NCBI GenBank assembly: GCA_937874815.1
Contig: CALNBW010000396.1
Coordinates: 1 to 5,969, forward strand
DNA from: an uncultured Bacillota bacterium
GTDB taxonomy: Bacteria; Bacillota; UBA994; UBA5500
Length of the DNA stretch: 5,969 bases
Reading direction: 5' to 3'
The notes under the pieces were generated by a model, which was not told the origin of the DNA, searched no databases, and saw only the letters and a program-made list of their open reading frames with translations. Below are positions 5,939 to 5,969 of this stretch, one piece after another. Position numbers and translations under genes: made by a program. Every line of letters begins with the position of its first letter. The stretch's first letter is position 1.

Positions 5939-5969
5939 TACGTACGCTGCTTGGCCCGAACCGCATTTT
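5938..5969 (-). CDS. C-terminal end of an upstream rnf gene (rnfC or a relocated rnfG)
   Basis: Only the last nine codons are visible. They read NAVRAKQRT and end in TAG (5940-5938), in the one minus-strand frame with a stop just before rnfD. In clostridial operons the gene before rnfD is rnfC, the NADH-binding FMN and iron-sulfur subunit, and a short basic tail would suit it. The AVxxAVRA-like ending would also suit the end of RnfG, whose flavin site is followed by a similar helix; that would place rnfG before rnfD. Nine residues cannot decide. The 12-base spacing to rnfD shows the gene is in the same operon. Confidence 0.45.
   Translation of the reverse strand, partial: NAVRAKQRT

Overview
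The window comes from a Bacillota chromosome of the Clostridia or Negativicutes kind. The evidence is a roughly even base composition, strong AGGAGG-type ribosome binding sites, several GTG starts, a long polyferredoxin-type RnfB, and the Firmicutes-type order DUF4321–maf–radC–mreB. It cannot be placed more finely from sequence alone. All supported genes are on the minus strand, so the biology reads from high to low coordinates.

Right part (5969 to 2818): the distal part of an rnf operon, in the order [C-terminal end of an upstream gene]–rnfD–rnfE–rnfA–rnfB, with gaps of 12–19 bases. The Rnf complex is a membrane ferredoxin:NAD+ oxidoreductase that couples electron transfer to ion (Na+ or H+) pumping. 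RnfD carries a covalent-FMN attachment motif. RnfA and RnfE each carry the paired cysteines of the intramembrane [2Fe-2S] site. RnfB is a long form with an N-terminal anchor and seven cysteine groups for iron-sulfur clusters. rnfG, which normally lies between rnfD and rnfE, is absent from that position. Only 19 bases separate the two genes, and this is the most notable feature of the window.

Middle (2817 to 2527): a 291-base non-coding stretch. It holds a large imperfect inverted repeat (2701–2766), a rho-independent terminator for the rnf operon (2634–2662), and candidate sigma-A promoter elements (2576–2622) for the next unit.

Left part (2526 to 1): a second, cell-envelope and division type transcription unit. 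It comprises a small DUF4321 membrane protein, maf (nucleotide pyrophosphatase, start overlapping the previous stop in ATGA), radC (JAMM/MPN-domain protein) and mreB (actin-like cell-shape protein, about 20 residues cut off by the window edge). Apart from the missing rnfG and the intergenic hairpin, this is a conserved housekeeping and energy-metabolism region. No unmistakably new system was found.
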